Counted from the first letter of the stretch, positions 1-9,096 are shown. The stretch is DNA of 64,000 bases from Phytoactinopolyspora alkaliphila (GCF_010550695.1 NZ_JAAGOB010000014.1:90282-154281); one strand, 5' to 3'. The notes: generated from the sequence alone by a model not told the origin. Numbers and translations: made by a program.

Positions 1-825
1 GAGGGATTAGAGCTTCTCCTCAAGGGTCGGTTCACGGTCGGCCCGCTCGATGTTGTGACAGGCCGCTCGATGTTGTGCCAGGCGTAGACGCCCCATAGAT
101 CTTGGTCGATATAGTTCTTGCGGGCCGAATAGGGCAGCTATTTTCGATCGAACAGTCTACGAGGCAGCGGATGCCAGCACCCGGGGGCGCTTTATCTGGC
201 GCGAAGTGGGTGAGGTTGCCGAAGCTGGTCACTCGGTGCGGAGCGATACCGCTTTTGAGCCATACCAAGAGGTCAAGGTCGTGGCATGCTTTAGCCATCA
301 GCATCGCCGAGCCGCTGGCCTTCTCATTTGCTCATTTACCGCGGACGAAGGCCGTTGCCATGTGGTGTAGCTGACATGCTTGGTAAGCTGGAGATTGAGG
401 GTTCCGCCGATATCGCCGTCGGCGAGGCGTTCCTTGATCTTCCGGTAGAACGGGGCGTGGCGGAGGACGTGGCAAATCAGGACTGTTCGGCCATGCCGGG
501 TAGCTTCGCGATGGAGTGTCAGGACGTTGTCGGCCGTCGTGCTGATCGGCTTTTCTAGCAGTAGATCGTAGCCGCTGCGCAGCAGCGGTATGGCGGTGTC
601 GAGGTGCAGGTCGTCCATCGTGGCATTGATCGCGACGTCGGCGATCTTGCCGTATGCGATGAGTTCGTTGACTGAGTTGAACCGGTGAGTCGGTAGGACA
701 GTGAAGCGCTCGGCGGTCACGGAAAACAGATCATTGTTGATTGCTTCGTCCATGGACCAATCAGACACGAGCACGGCGGCCCTGAGATGAAGAAGGCACC
801 AATTGCGTTTTATCTGCATTGACAC
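1..825 (-). pseudogene. Gfo/Idh/MocA-type oxidoreductase, multiply broken and cut by the window edge
   Basis: Read on the minus strand, the segment from about 825 to 365 is open and contains the family signature LLLEKPISTT with the EKP lysine. The next family block (HMATAFVRGK) is reached only after a one-base shift near 365. A TGA at 332-334 follows, where relatives appear to have tryptophan. The frame then runs through MAKACHDLDLLVWL, needs a second shift near 132 to give CPYSARKNYIDQDLW, is interrupted by a 20-bp tandem duplication at 41-80, and meets TAA at 7-9. The glycine-rich start of the Rossmann fold is also not visible at the 5' end. This is a dead gene with at least four lesions. 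Family identity is clear from the motifs; the original substrate cannot be said, although intact relatives lie just downstream. Confidence 0.8.
41..80. repeat. 20-bp tandem duplication inside the Gfo/Idh pseudogene
   Basis: Two adjacent copies of a 20-base unit, g(c/g)ccgctcgatgttgtg(a/c)ca, sit at 41-60 and 61-80 with two mismatches. Removing one copy restores a reading frame (AWHNIERADREPTLEEK) typical of the oxidoreductase family. The duplication is therefore a secondary frame-breaking lesion and not a functional repeat. Confidence 0.85.
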
Positions 826-889
826 CTAACGGCCGGCCAGTTAACGGGCATAGGATTCTTGACAGAAGTGCGCATTCACTCACATACTC

Positions 890-1411
890 ATGCGGCCCGC
901 ACGCGACGAGGTGTACCTGGAGCAGTGGAGAGAGTGGAAATACACGCTTCATCGCCAGAGCATCTGCTATCGACTCGATATTGAGACTGACGCATTTGAC
1001 CCCAGCCACGTGATCGGCGGATACGCACGACCGTTCAGCGGTCCGCAGATGTGGGTGTCAGATTTGGTCGCCCGGGACGACCCATGGGTGGAACTGAACT
1101 GGAAGGATCCAGTCACCTTCAATGAGGTCGCGTTGATTTTCGACGATGACGTCCAGGAGGACCTGATCAACCTTCGTGCGTTCCGAACTCCGTATGAGGT
1201 CCTGGCAACGCTGGTCCGGGACTACAAGATCGAGGCGGAGATCGAGGGCGGATGGACGCTCGCATCGGAACGGGACCACCGCCGACGGCATCGCGTGCAT
1301 CAGCTACGTAGAACTGTAACCAGCAACCGGCTGCGTATTGTGATGACGTCAACCAACGGCGCTCCGCGGGCTCATCTGATCGCCACGCGAGTGTACCGCG
1401 AGCCCCGCTGA
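890..1411 (+). pseudogene. C-terminal domain remnant of an FAD-dependent oxidoreductase
   Basis: The 173 codons match the C-terminal beta-sandwich extension that I know from long (about 700 residue) actinobacterial FAD-dependent oxidoreductases of the FAD_oxidored type: VIGGYARPFSGPQMWVSD, then VTFNEVALIFDDDVQEDL, then NRLRIVMTSTNGAPRAHLI. No FAD-binding GxGxxG or catalytic part is present, and nothing upstream in this frame supplies it. It is best read as a stranded tail. The ATG at 890 is nominal with no convincing ribosome site. A free-standing carbohydrate-binding-like domain is the alternative. A shorter FAD oxidoreductase lacking this tail lies at 54.2 kb. Confidence 0.55.
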
Positions 1412-1453
1412 CAGGCAGGGCTCCACGGAGAGCGCACATCACACGAATTACAA

Positions 1454-1490
1454 ACGAAGGCCGCCGCGGGAATCCCGCGGCGGCCTTCGT
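1454..1490. terminator. Strong bidirectional hairpin
   Basis: A perfect 17-bp stem ACGAAGGCCGCCGCGGG with its complement, loop AAT. It lies between the plus-strand remnant ending at 1411 and the minus-strand remnant ending at 1510, so it suits a terminator shared by convergent genes. There is no clear T-tract, which is common in high-GC actinomycetes. Confidence 0.8.
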
Positions 1491-1509
1491 CAGGCGTAAC
1501 ATTCGATTG

Positions 1510-1695
1510 TCACGACGACGGCACCTGGTACACCACGATGTCATCAATGTGGAGGAATCCAAGATCGTGTTCAAACCCATCCAGTATGAGGATGTACTGC
1601 GCAAACTTCACGGGTGTGCCGTCGATCTCGTCCGGAACAGCTGACCTTACAGCCATAGTGGTGGTGGCTGTCGGAACATGATCCGCGGATAATTC
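1510..1695 (-). pseudogene. C-terminal fragment of an unidentified, probably extracytoplasmic protein
   Basis: On the minus strand an open frame without any ATG runs from a TAG at 1696-1698 to a TGA at 1510-1512. It reads AVRSAVPDEIDGTPVKFAQY and ends LGFLHIDDIVVYQVPSS. The rhythm resembles the end of a carbohydrate-binding or jelly-roll domain in a secreted hydrolase, with regular codon use. With no start and an in-frame stop directly upstream it cannot be a complete gene. Family assignment is weak. Confidence 0.4.
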
Positions 1696-1763
1696 CTAGG
1701 CCGATGTCGCCTGATCTTGAACATCCTACTTCCCGGGCCGAGCAGGGCCGTGACCTTTCCCTA

Positions 1764-2792
1764 TCAGCCGCCGAGTACCACGGCCCCTCCGCCGGCTTGG
1801 GCTGATGCGTAGGCGGCGTCTAGAACCCGCATCACTGCTTGGGCGTCGGTGATCGTGTTGTCACTAACATGCCCGGACCGAACTGCAGTCAGGAAACTGT
1901 GAGCCTGCCCATGGTAGCGATCTCCGGCTGCTGACCGTGTCTCAGATTGCTGTTCACCGTGACGCCATTGTTGCTTCGTTCCAATCCGATAACGCAGTGC
2001 TGGCTGGCCATACTCGATCACCGCTTGGCCTTTTGTACCGTAGATGTCCACCATGGCCGATCCTGGTGGCGTGGCCCAGGACGCCTGCATCGTCGCAACC
2101 GTTCCGGAGTCCGTTTGCAGCGACACGACCGCTGAGTCTTCAACCCGAATACCTGGAATCGCGGTGTGTGTGAAGGCGGAAACCGCGCGGGGCTCGCCCA
2201 CAAGGACGCGGACAATGCTGACGCTGTGCACCAGAGTATCGAGCATGATCCCGCCGCCGGCGATCTCCGGATCGGCGAACCAACTGTCTTGGAGACCGTC
2301 GAAACGGTGAGCGAACCGCACATTGAGGTGTACCACGTCGCCGAGCCGACCGGACGTAAGCAGATCGTTCGCTTGTTGCACCCCTGGGTGAAAGACGTGA
2401 CACATACCAAACTGCAGCATTGGGTCTGGCCCGATTCGAGCGGCCAGCGTGTCCAGTTCGGCCCCGGTACGCGTGGGCGGCTTCTCGCAAAGCACAGCGA
2501 CCCCTCGCTCCAGCGCGGAGGCGGCAGCCGTCGCGTGATCATTGGGCGGGGTACACACGCTGATGGCGTCCAGCTTCTCCGCTGCCAGAAGGGAGCCGAG
2601 ATCGGCGTACACTTTGGGCCGTGCGCCGGTCCGCTCGGCGACGTCATCGGCAAGTGCCTCGGCCGTTGTCGTCGTGGGATCGCAGACCGCAACGACTAGG
2701 CAGCCGCCGACGTCGGCATAGCGGCGAGCATGCGTGCGACCCATGCTGCCAGCACCGATGATGCCGATCTGTAGTTCGTCCTGGCCGGTCAT
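1764..2792 (-). CDS. Gfo/Idh/MocA family NAD(P)-dependent oxidoreductase
   Basis: This 342-residue protein has the complete architecture. The N-terminal Rossmann motif GIIGAGSMGRTHARRY lies at residues 9-24, the catalytic-lysine motif CEKPPTRT near residue 102, and a C-terminal alpha/beta substrate domain follows. Members oxidise or reduce sugars, inositols or sugar acids at one carbon. The ATG at 2792 follows GAGGAATC and overlaps the upstream gene's TGA in an ATGA arrangement, so the two are translationally coupled. The unit is preceded by a copy of the regional palindrome at 3746-3760. The exact sugar is unknown; context suggests uronate or aldonate metabolism. Confidence 0.9.
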   Translation of the reverse strand: MTGQDELQIGIIGAGSMGRTHARRYADVGGCLVVAVCDPTTTTAEALADDVAERTGARPKVYADLGSLLAAEKLDAISVCTPPNDHATAAASALERGVAVLCEKPPTRTGAELDTLAARIGPDPMLQFGMCHVFHPGVQQANDLLTSGRLGDVVHLNVRFAHRFDGLQDSWFADPEIAGGGIMLDTLVHSVSIVRVLVGEPRAVSAFTHTAIPGIRVEDSAVVSLQTDSGTVATMQASWATPPGSAMVDIYGTKGQAVIEYGQPALRYRIGTKQQWRHGEQQSETRSAAGDRYHGQAHSFLTAVRSGHVSDNTITDAQAVMRVLDAAYASAQAGGGAVVLGG

Positions 2793-3670
2793 CGCGATTC
2801 CTCCACGTCATAGTTGGGTCGTCCGATTTCGATCCACTCACCGCCAGACGCCAACGAGGCCTGGGAAGCTGCGAGAACGGAAGCGAGCCTGGCTAGTTCC
2901 TCTGGAGTCGACTCCGCTGCGCCGTCGGCGAAGAAGTCCAGATAGTGCCGCAAGAGGTTGGTGTAGAACATTTCGGCATCGGTGACGGTGGCAGTACGCC
3001 AGGAGCCATCGACCTTGACCCCACAGGTCCAACCGAGAGCCTCCGCCGCATTTCTACCGGTACGGCAGTCGACGAGGGTGCGTCTGTCGCCGTGGTCGAG
3101 GACGAGAGCGCGGCTATCGTCGACCCCACATTCGCGGACCCGACGGATCCGATGGCCGCCGAGTCGGACAGCAAGCGACAAGGTGTGGATCCCGTAGTGG
3201 TCCCAGCGCCCATAGCCGCGGGCGAACGCGTCCTGCACATCGTCGGAGCCGACATCGGCGAGTAACTCCTCGACCTCGGCGGCGTAGCGCAGGCCAGAGC
3301 CGCTGAAGATGGCGGCCTCGTGCCGCTCCGCGAGCTCGACGATCTGCCAGGCCTCTGTGGGGTTCGGTGCAAGCAACTTGTCGAATACGACACGTCTACC
3401 CGAGGGCAGCAGCTGCTGAGCGAAAGCACGATGAGTGTCGAGATTGTCGGGTGCAAGCACCAGCACGGCATCGGCAGCACGGATAGCGTCGGCTGCCGAC
3501 TCCGCGCGAGGCACCCCATGCTCGGCGCACCAGTCGGTGCCGGGGACCGGATCCGTTTCGAAGGCGGCGACCAGCTCGATATCGCGGTCAGCGAAGGTCG
3601 TGGTAATCAACCGATGGAAGACATCGGCGTGGTAATTGGCCAGGTGGTGGTCGAGGAAGGCAAGGCGCAC
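2789..3670 (-). CDS. Atypical Gfo/Idh/MocA-like protein lacking the nucleotide-binding glycine motif
   Basis: The 293 residues align by eye with the Gfo/Idh fold: a first strand RLAFLDHHLANYHADVF, alternating strands with VLVLAPDNLDTHRAFAQ, and a C-terminal domain. The GxGxxG loop is replaced by LDHHLANYH and the usual EKP is FDKLL. It may therefore not bind NAD(P) in the standard way and could be a partner subunit, an isomerase-like enzyme or a divergent dehydrogenase. The start is GTG at 3670 with GGAG about nine bases upstream. It is the first gene of a two-gene minus unit, coupled by ATGA to the canonical oxidoreductase downstream. Confidence 0.75.
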   Translation of the reverse strand: MRLAFLDHHLANYHADVFHRLITTTFADRDIELVAAFETDPVPGTDWCAEHGVPRAESAADAIRAADAVLVLAPDNLDTHRAFAQQLLPSGRRVVFDKLLAPNPTEAWQIVELAERHEAAIFSGSGLRYAAEVEELLADVGSDDVQDAFARGYGRWDHYGIHTLSLAVRLGGHRIRRVRECGVDDSRALVLDHGDRRTLVDCRTGRNAAEALGWTCGVKVDGSWRTATVTDAEMFYTNLLRHYLDFFADGAAESTPEELARLASVLAASQASLASGGEWIEIGRPNYDVEESR

Positions 3671-3745
3671 CTGATTCTCCGTTTCAGTTCGAAAGGAAGG
3701 CCCACGTTGATAGCGCTCTCAGTTCATTGGCTGTCTGGGTCGAGT

Positions 3746-3760
3746 GCCTAGGTCCTAAGT
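3746..3760. promoter_or_regulatory. Operator copy A of the regional palindrome
   Basis: GCCTAGGTCCTAAGT matches the consensus ACYTAGGWCCTARGT at 14 of 15 positions. It lies about 85 bp upstream of the GTG of the two-gene oxidoreductase unit on the minus strand. The same palindrome occurs at each other promoter of the 1.7-25 kb block. Confidence 0.7.
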
Positions 3761-3854
3761 GTAGGTCATTGGTTGCGGGGGTGAGCACGTAGGTGGACCT
3801 TTAAACATTGGAATGCCGCGGACCAGCTTCTCCATGAGCTCAAGGCCTCGATAT

Positions 3855-3864
3855 GTCCTAGGAC
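3855..3864. promoter_or_regulatory. Short related palindrome
   Basis: GTCCTAGGAC is a perfect 10-bp palindrome sharing the CCTAGG core with the nearby 15-bp operators. It sits between the two divergent promoters. It could be an auxiliary regulator site or chance. Confidence 0.35.
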
Positions 3865-4348
3865 TCTAGACTGTCGACTAGGCCTCTGCGATACGCAAGG
3901 TCGGTATGGGCGATGCCCATCATCGACGTAGGGCCGCATCGTGAGAATCAGAGGTCACCATCGGTCACCCGCTGCCGGGTGTGAACTGAGTCCCCGATGC
4001 GGCCGAGGAGCGCTACCACGGCAACCAGCAGTCCGGCACAGGCAGGCGTCTAGGTGGGATGCGAACTCGTCGATCTGCGCTTCACCCATGAGGCAGGCGT
4101 ATGAATCAAAGCCCAGGTGGCGCGTGGCCAGCCGGTTTTCTGCTACTTAGCCGCCTCGCACTGCATGGCCTGTGGGTGCCTCCAGAGAGATAGTTCGTGG
4201 GCGTCCTCAATCCATGGTTGGGGACACCTTGACGACGGCGCGCGCTGCGGGGCGGGATGGTGGAGCGTCCTCATGCCACGAGTTCCAGGCCGAGTCGCGC
4301 CTAACTCTTGACGACTTATGATCCAGCCGACTAAAGTCTCGCTATCAG

Positions 4349-4363
4349 TCCTAGGTCCTAGGT
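4349..4363. promoter_or_regulatory. Operator copy B of the regional palindrome
   Basis: TCCTAGGTCCTAGGT matches the consensus ACYTAGGWCCTARGT at 14 of 15 positions and is the most symmetric copy. It lies about 180 bp upstream of the chosen ATG of the DUF4838 gene at 4543. Confidence 0.7.
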
Positions 4364-4542
4364 TATTTGTCGAATTCAACCCTGCGGCGACAGCGTGTTC
4401 CCTTCACGCTAACTGCCGTGATCCCGCTATCGACCGTGCGGGCGGCAGAAGAGCAAGACGGGCGGTTGCGAACTGGCCGGTCCGCCTGTGCGGCCGGCCG
4501 GTTGTTCACCGTCACGCACATCCCAATACCCGGAGGCGCCCG

Positions 4543-7071
4543 ATGTCCTTAGACCCGGAAATCCACTCCCGCGATTTCACGCGCCGGCAGGCACTCACCG
4601 TAGGTGGCGCCGCCGGAGCCGCCGCGATCATCACCGGCACGGCGCTCGGAGCCGGTGCGGCCGTGGCATCGACGAGGAGCGCTCCGGCCGGTGCCATACC
4701 GGTTGTCTACGACGGCACAGCCCAGGCGGTCGTCGTCACGGAAGACGACGCAAGCGACGCGGTGCGGCACGCGGCCGCGGAACTCGTCACCTTCGTCGCC
4801 AAGTCGACGGGCGTCACGCTGCCCACCACCTCGCTACCGTCGAACCCGCCGACGGGGGACGTGACGGCCATATACGTGGGCTTCACTGGGCCGACCAGCC
4901 ATCCGGTGCTGCCACGAATCCTGAACCGTTCGGCTGACGATGGATTTGTCATCACGCCATACAACGGCAGTATCACGATCACGGGCTCCACCGAGTGGGG
5001 CACACTTAACGGCGTCTACGAGTTCCTAGAGCGCTACGTCGGCGTCGCGTGGCTCATGCCGACGACTATCGGGGAGGACGTTCCCCAGCGATCATCCCTT
5101 GCGGTACCGCGTCGGATCGTGCGTTCCGCACCCGCATTCGACCAGCGCTCAATCAGCCCGCTCCTGATCGAGCCGGGAACGGGTGGACCGTATCCGGACC
5201 AGTACGTATGGGCGCAACGCAACAGGCTGCAGGGCAACTACAACAGACCCGTCGAGTTCCATCACAATCTCCACACCTTTTTCCCGGTGTCGGAGTACGG
5301 AGACCGGCCCGAGTTGTACGCGAACGGCGTCGTACCTGCACCGGGGGTCCTCATCGGATGGCAGCCCGCGTTCAGCAACCCGGAGACAGTCGATATCGTC
5401 GTGGCCGACATCCTGGCGATGCTTGCGGCGGATCCCTCCCTCACATCTGTATCTCTGGGTGTGAACGACGGGGCATATCCCAGCTACGAGACCGGGCTGC
5501 CGATCCCAGAAACCTACTACGGCTGGGTGAACGAGGTCGCATCGCAGGTCACAGCGGTCCATCCGGACATGAGGTTCGGCCTTCTCGCCTACCACGACCT
5601 CGAGGTTCCGCCGCCGTTCGACCTGCACCCCTCCGTGATTCCCTTTCTCACCGAGGACCGCTACGCCTGGATCGACCCCGCGACGCGCCAGCACCGCGAG
5701 GACCAACTACTCGAATGGTCGCAGTGCGCGACCGAGCTTGGTACCTACGACTACCTCTATGGGGCTCCCTACGCCGTGCCGCGCATGTACCTGTCGCTGC
5801 TGGCCGACGTGTACCGAACGACGTACGACCTCGGAGTGCGCTACCACTACGCGGAGCTGTACCCGAATTGGGGTGAAGGCCCCAAGCCCTGGGTGATCTC
5901 GCGACTGCTCTGGGATCCCGACGCCGAGGTGTCTGACTTGATTGAGGAATGGTGCCGCCGGGCAGTGGGTAGTCAGGCCGCCGATTCGCTCGCGGACTAT
6001 TACCAACTCTGGGAGGACGTATGGACGACCGACATCGCCCAGAGCCCGTGGTTCATCAGCCACCGGACGTATCAGCCGTTCGACTCGCCGAGCTACCTGG
6101 CTGCCGTCGACGCGACGGTCCTGGATGAGGCCGAGGCGCTGATGAACGCCGTGGTCGCAACCGCGGAGACCGCGACGCCGGAACAGCGGGAGCGCGCCCT
6201 CACTCTCGCGAGCGCACATGAGTACTACGACGCCACGGCTCGGCTGTTCCCACGCGCGGTCCCGGTCCCTGATACGACGGATGCCGCGCTCGAAGTCGCC
6301 CAGTCTCTCCTCGCCAACCTGCCGACCCGCGAGGCGCTCATGACCCGCCGTGCGGACTGGCTCGCGGAGGCCGCGACCGACCCGATCCTCGTACAGCCGC
6401 TCGACCCCACCCGCGGCGGGCTCACCGGGCTGTCGGTGTACAACCATTATCCGATATGGGCATTGATCGAGTTTCTACGCGCCCACGAACCGTCCGGAGG
6501 CGAGGTCACCCAGTGGCTCGCCGATCACCGTAACGATCACCCCTTGTTCGCGCGCGCCGCGGACGTGATCACGGCGGCGCTCACGCCGAGCGTCAGCATC
6601 TTCACGAACTCCGGGTTCGAGGACGGCATGGCCGGCTGGTCGAGCTGGGTGACCTCGAGAGGCGTGCACAGCATCTCCACGGCGGAGGCACGCTCCGGAA
6701 GCCAATCGTTGGAGGCATTGTCCGTCGACCGTGGAGGTCCCATTCAGGTGCTCGACGCCGGTCCGGGGATCCTGGCATCGCAGGTCTGGGTGAAGGCCAG
6801 TGCGGACATCGGCGAGGCGACCATCCAGTTCGCCTTGAACCTCTATAACAGTGCCGGGCAGCAAGTCGGCACGGTCCGTGGCGAGTCCCTGCGGCTGCAG
6901 GCGTACGTAGGCGAGTGGCGGTCGCTCACGAGCGTGGAGGAGTTCGTCGCTCCGGCGGACCCGGCACGGGCGGTGGCCACCGCTCAGTACATTCCTATCC
7001 TGACCGGTCTCCCCGAGGGTGCCCGTGTGTGGTTCGATGACGCCGAGGCGTATTTCGTTCCCTACGCCTGA
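4543..7071 (+). CDS. Tat-exported DUF4838 protein, alpha-glucuronidase-like, with C-terminal carbohydrate-binding domain
   Basis: Starting at the ATG at 4543, behind GGAGG at 4532-4536, gives 842 residues with a twin-arginine signal (FTRRQALTVGG, arginines at residues 14-15) and a hydrophobic Ala/Gly stretch. An open frame continues upstream but lacks these features. Residues about 45-160 resemble the N-terminal domain found in GH67 alpha-glucuronidases, and the centre is DUF4838. Residues 686 onwards (FTNSGFEDGMAGWSSWV) look like a galactose-binding-type carbohydrate module. The protein probably attacks a uronic-acid-containing glycan outside the cell; activity is inferred from the domain relatives. 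It forms a unit with the DUF2264 gene 41 bp downstream and has operator B upstream. Confidence 0.8.
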   Translation: MSLDPEIHSRDFTRRQALTVGGAAGAAAIITGTALGAGAAVASTRSAPAGAIPVVYDGTAQAVVVTEDDASDAVRHAAAELVTFVAKSTGVTLPTTSLPSNPPTGDVTAIYVGFTGPTSHPVLPRILNRSADDGFVITPYNGSITITGSTEWGTLNGVYEFLERYVGVAWLMPTTIGEDVPQRSSLAVPRRIVRSAPAFDQRSISPLLIEPGTGGPYPDQYVWAQRNRLQGNYNRPVEFHHNLHTFFPVSEYGDRPELYANGVVPAPGVLIGWQPAFSNPETVDIVVADILAMLAADPSLTSVSLGVNDGAYPSYETGLPIPETYYGWVNEVASQVTAVHPDMRFGLLAYHDLEVPPPFDLHPSVIPFLTEDRYAWIDPATRQHREDQLLEWSQCATELGTYDYLYGAPYAVPRMYLSLLADVYRTTYDLGVRYHYAELYPNWGEGPKPWVISRLLWDPDAEVSDLIEEWCRRAVGSQAADSLADYYQLWEDVWTTDIAQSPWFISHRTYQPFDSPSYLAAVDATVLDEAEALMNAVVATAETATPEQRERALTLASAHEYYDATARLFPRAVPVPDTTDAALEVAQSLLANLPTREALMTRRADWLAEAATDPILVQPLDPTRGGLTGLSVYNHYPIWALIEFLRAHEPSGGEVTQWLADHRNDHPLFARAADVITAALTPSVSIFTNSGFEDGMAGWSSWVTSRGVHSISTAEARSGSQSLEALSVDRGGPIQVLDAGPGILASQVWVKASADIGEATIQFALNLYNSAGQQVGTVRGESLRLQAYVGEWRSLTSVEEFVAPADPARAVATAQYIPILTGLPEGARVWFDDAEAYFVPYA

Positions 7072-7112
7072 GCGGAACCGTGGCACCAACCCCCGTCGTT
7101 CTCGGAGGAAGC

Positions 7113-9023
7113 ATGAACAGCTCGCGGCCTCCGTTCGATCAACGGGAGGCTCTCGATCTCTGGTCATGGCTGGTCGCGGGTTGGGCAGGATCACTGGACC
7201 AGTCCGGTTCCAGGACCCTCACGGACGGCATCCACTGCCCGTACGACGAAGGGGGCAGCTTCGAGGGTGTCACCCGCATGATGTGGGGGCTCGGTGGTTG
7301 GCTGACACGCTCGGACCGCCCGTCGTCGGTGCACTGGCGAGGGGTCGACTACGACATCACGCACCTCGCCCGACAGGCGCTGCTCCATGGCACCGACCCC
7401 GGCTCACCCGGCTACTGGGGCGAGTCGGCCTGTCCGGGCAGCGCCGACATCTGGATGGTCGAAGCCGGCCACGTCGCATTCGCGCTCTGGCAGTCGCGCG
7501 AGCGGATCTGGGACCAGCTCCTGCCGGCCGAGCAGGCTCAGATCGTCCGCTGGCTGGAGGCGTGCGGTCACCATCCCGGCCGCTTCGGCAGCAACTTCGC
7601 GCTGTTCTGGGGTCTCAACCACGCATCCCGCAAAGCCCTCGGCCAGCGTTACGACCAGCGGGTCATCTCCGACGTGCTCGACTACTGCGATCGCATCTAC
7701 GCCGGTGACGGCTGGTTCGACGACGGTCCCGAACGCGGCACGGACCACTTCGACGACTACAACTACTGGGCCTTCACCTCGCATTTGCTGGCGATCATGG
7801 AGGTCGAGGGCGATAACGCCCGGGAGTGGCGCGATAGGAGCCGCGATCGCGTCCGCCTGCAGATGGAGTCCTTTCCCCACTTCTTCTCGGTGGACGGCGC
7901 CTACGCCGAGCATGGACGCAGCCTCGCCTACAAGTTCGCGCGTCTGGGCGCGCCGATCTGGGCGCATCACCACGGGTGCTGGCCGCATAGTCCCGGAATG
8001 CTACGACGACTCGTCGGCAGGCACCTACGGTGGTACATCGATCGAGGCGCCGTGCGGGCCGACGGATCGCTACGTCAGGCGCTGACCAGTCAAGGCACAC
8101 AGGACATCCGGGAACGGTACATCTCAACCGGCTCCGCGTACTGGTCTATGCAGGCGTTCGGGGGACTCTGGTCCCTTGCCGCCGACGATCCGTTCTGGAC
8201 GAGCCCGGAGGAGGACCTCCCGGTAGAGACCGGTGACTTCATCCGGGTCATGCCGACAACCGGTTGGGTGCTCGCAGGGCACCGCCGATCGGGTCACGTG
8301 CAGCGGTTCTCCGCCAAGGGCGGCGATCATCCCGCCAAGTACGGCAAGTACCACTACTCGACGCTCGCACCTTTCAATGCAGGACTCGTCGACGGTCTTC
8401 CGGCGATCGACGGCATGTTGTCACTGCGTTCCGGCGACGAAACCGGTCACCGATGCCGTTCCTCGGTGTCGGCCGTCGGCGAGCCCGGATGGTTGCGCTT
8501 CCAGTACCGGCAGACCCTCGGAGGCGACGATCACGAACTCGAGACGGTCGTCCTCGTGCTCGGCAACAGCCATCTCCGAGTGCACCGGATCCGGCCCGCG
8601 GGCGACGAGCGGGCTCTCGATGCGGTCGAGGGTGCTGCACCGCTCGCCTATGCGCCCGGTGAGCAGATCGAATGCGGTGTCGACTGCGGCGGGACACGGT
8701 CGTGGGCCCTCGTGCGCGAACGGTCTCGATCCAGATTTGTCGCTATTCAAGCGATCCGCGGATACAGCCGCGCGAAACAACCACGGGCGTGGCGTCACGG
8801 CCATCACATCAACAGCGTCTACGGCCGCAACGTCATCCCCCGCCTCGTCGTCGACCGTGTCGATCCGTCGCAGGTCTACGTGTCCCTGGTGACGATAGGC
8901 ACTGAGGACGACCGGCGGCCAGCGGCAGAGTCCGTCCAGGTCGACTGGCGGAGCGACGATATCGTGGAGATCGACTGGCCACCTCATGGACGCGTGAACG
9001 TACCCCCGCTGGGTCTCGGCTGA
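7113..9023 (+). CDS. DUF2264 domain protein, probable glycan-degrading (alpha/alpha)6 enzyme
   Basis: The chosen ATG at 7113 follows GGAGGAAGC and gives 636 residues without a signal peptide. The sequence has the DUF2264 pattern: SLDQSGSRTLTDGIHCPYDE, HYSTLAPFNAG and many aromatic/acidic patches (DDYNYWAFTSHLL) typical of an alpha-toroid plus C-terminal beta domain as in lyases and glucuronidases. As I recall, some DUF2264 proteins are filed with beta-glucuronidase family GH154; I could not check this. Cytoplasmic location and pairing with the exported DUF4838 protein suggest it acts on imported fragments. The gene converges on the SGNH hydrolase ending at 9118. Confidence 0.75.
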   Translation: MNSSRPPFDQREALDLWSWLVAGWAGSLDQSGSRTLTDGIHCPYDEGGSFEGVTRMMWGLGGWLTRSDRPSSVHWRGVDYDITHLARQALLHGTDPGSPGYWGESACPGSADIWMVEAGHVAFALWQSRERIWDQLLPAEQAQIVRWLEACGHHPGRFGSNFALFWGLNHASRKALGQRYDQRVISDVLDYCDRIYAGDGWFDDGPERGTDHFDDYNYWAFTSHLLAIMEVEGDNAREWRDRSRDRVRLQMESFPHFFSVDGAYAEHGRSLAYKFARLGAPIWAHHHGCWPHSPGMLRRLVGRHLRWYIDRGAVRADGSLRQALTSQGTQDIRERYISTGSAYWSMQAFGGLWSLAADDPFWTSPEEDLPVETGDFIRVMPTTGWVLAGHRRSGHVQRFSAKGGDHPAKYGKYHYSTLAPFNAGLVDGLPAIDGMLSLRSGDETGHRCRSSVSAVGEPGWLRFQYRQTLGGDDHELETVVLVLGNSHLRVHRIRPAGDERALDAVEGAAPLAYAPGEQIECGVDCGGTRSWALVRERSRSRFVAIQAIRGYSRAKQPRAWRHGHHINSVYGRNVIPRLVVDRVDPSQVYVSLVTIGTEDDRRPAAESVQVDWRSDDIVEIDWPPHGRVNVPPLGLG

Positions 9024-9096
9024 CACCGGGGGCGGGCGGCGGGGGAGTGCTGACGATGAAGGTCCCGCCGCAGATGCTTCGCCGTGGCATCTTGAC

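Larger units (their letters stand above)
3671..4542. other. Divergent regulatory interval without a recognised gene
   Basis: This 870-base stretch separates the minus-strand oxidoreductase pair from the plus-strand DUF4838 gene. It carries two copies of the regional 15-bp palindrome (3746-3760 and 4349-4363) and a related short palindrome at 3855-3864. Short open frames in the middle show no recognisable protein. The DUF4838 frame is open back to 4318, but that part is Arg/His-rich and lacks secretion features, so I treat it as leader sequence. Confidence 0.6.

Noticed and set aside
4318..4542. Longer N-terminus for the DUF4838 protein
   Set aside because: The extra 75 residues are not protein-like, overlap operator B, and the ATG at 4543 has a proper ribosome site and begins a Tat signal.
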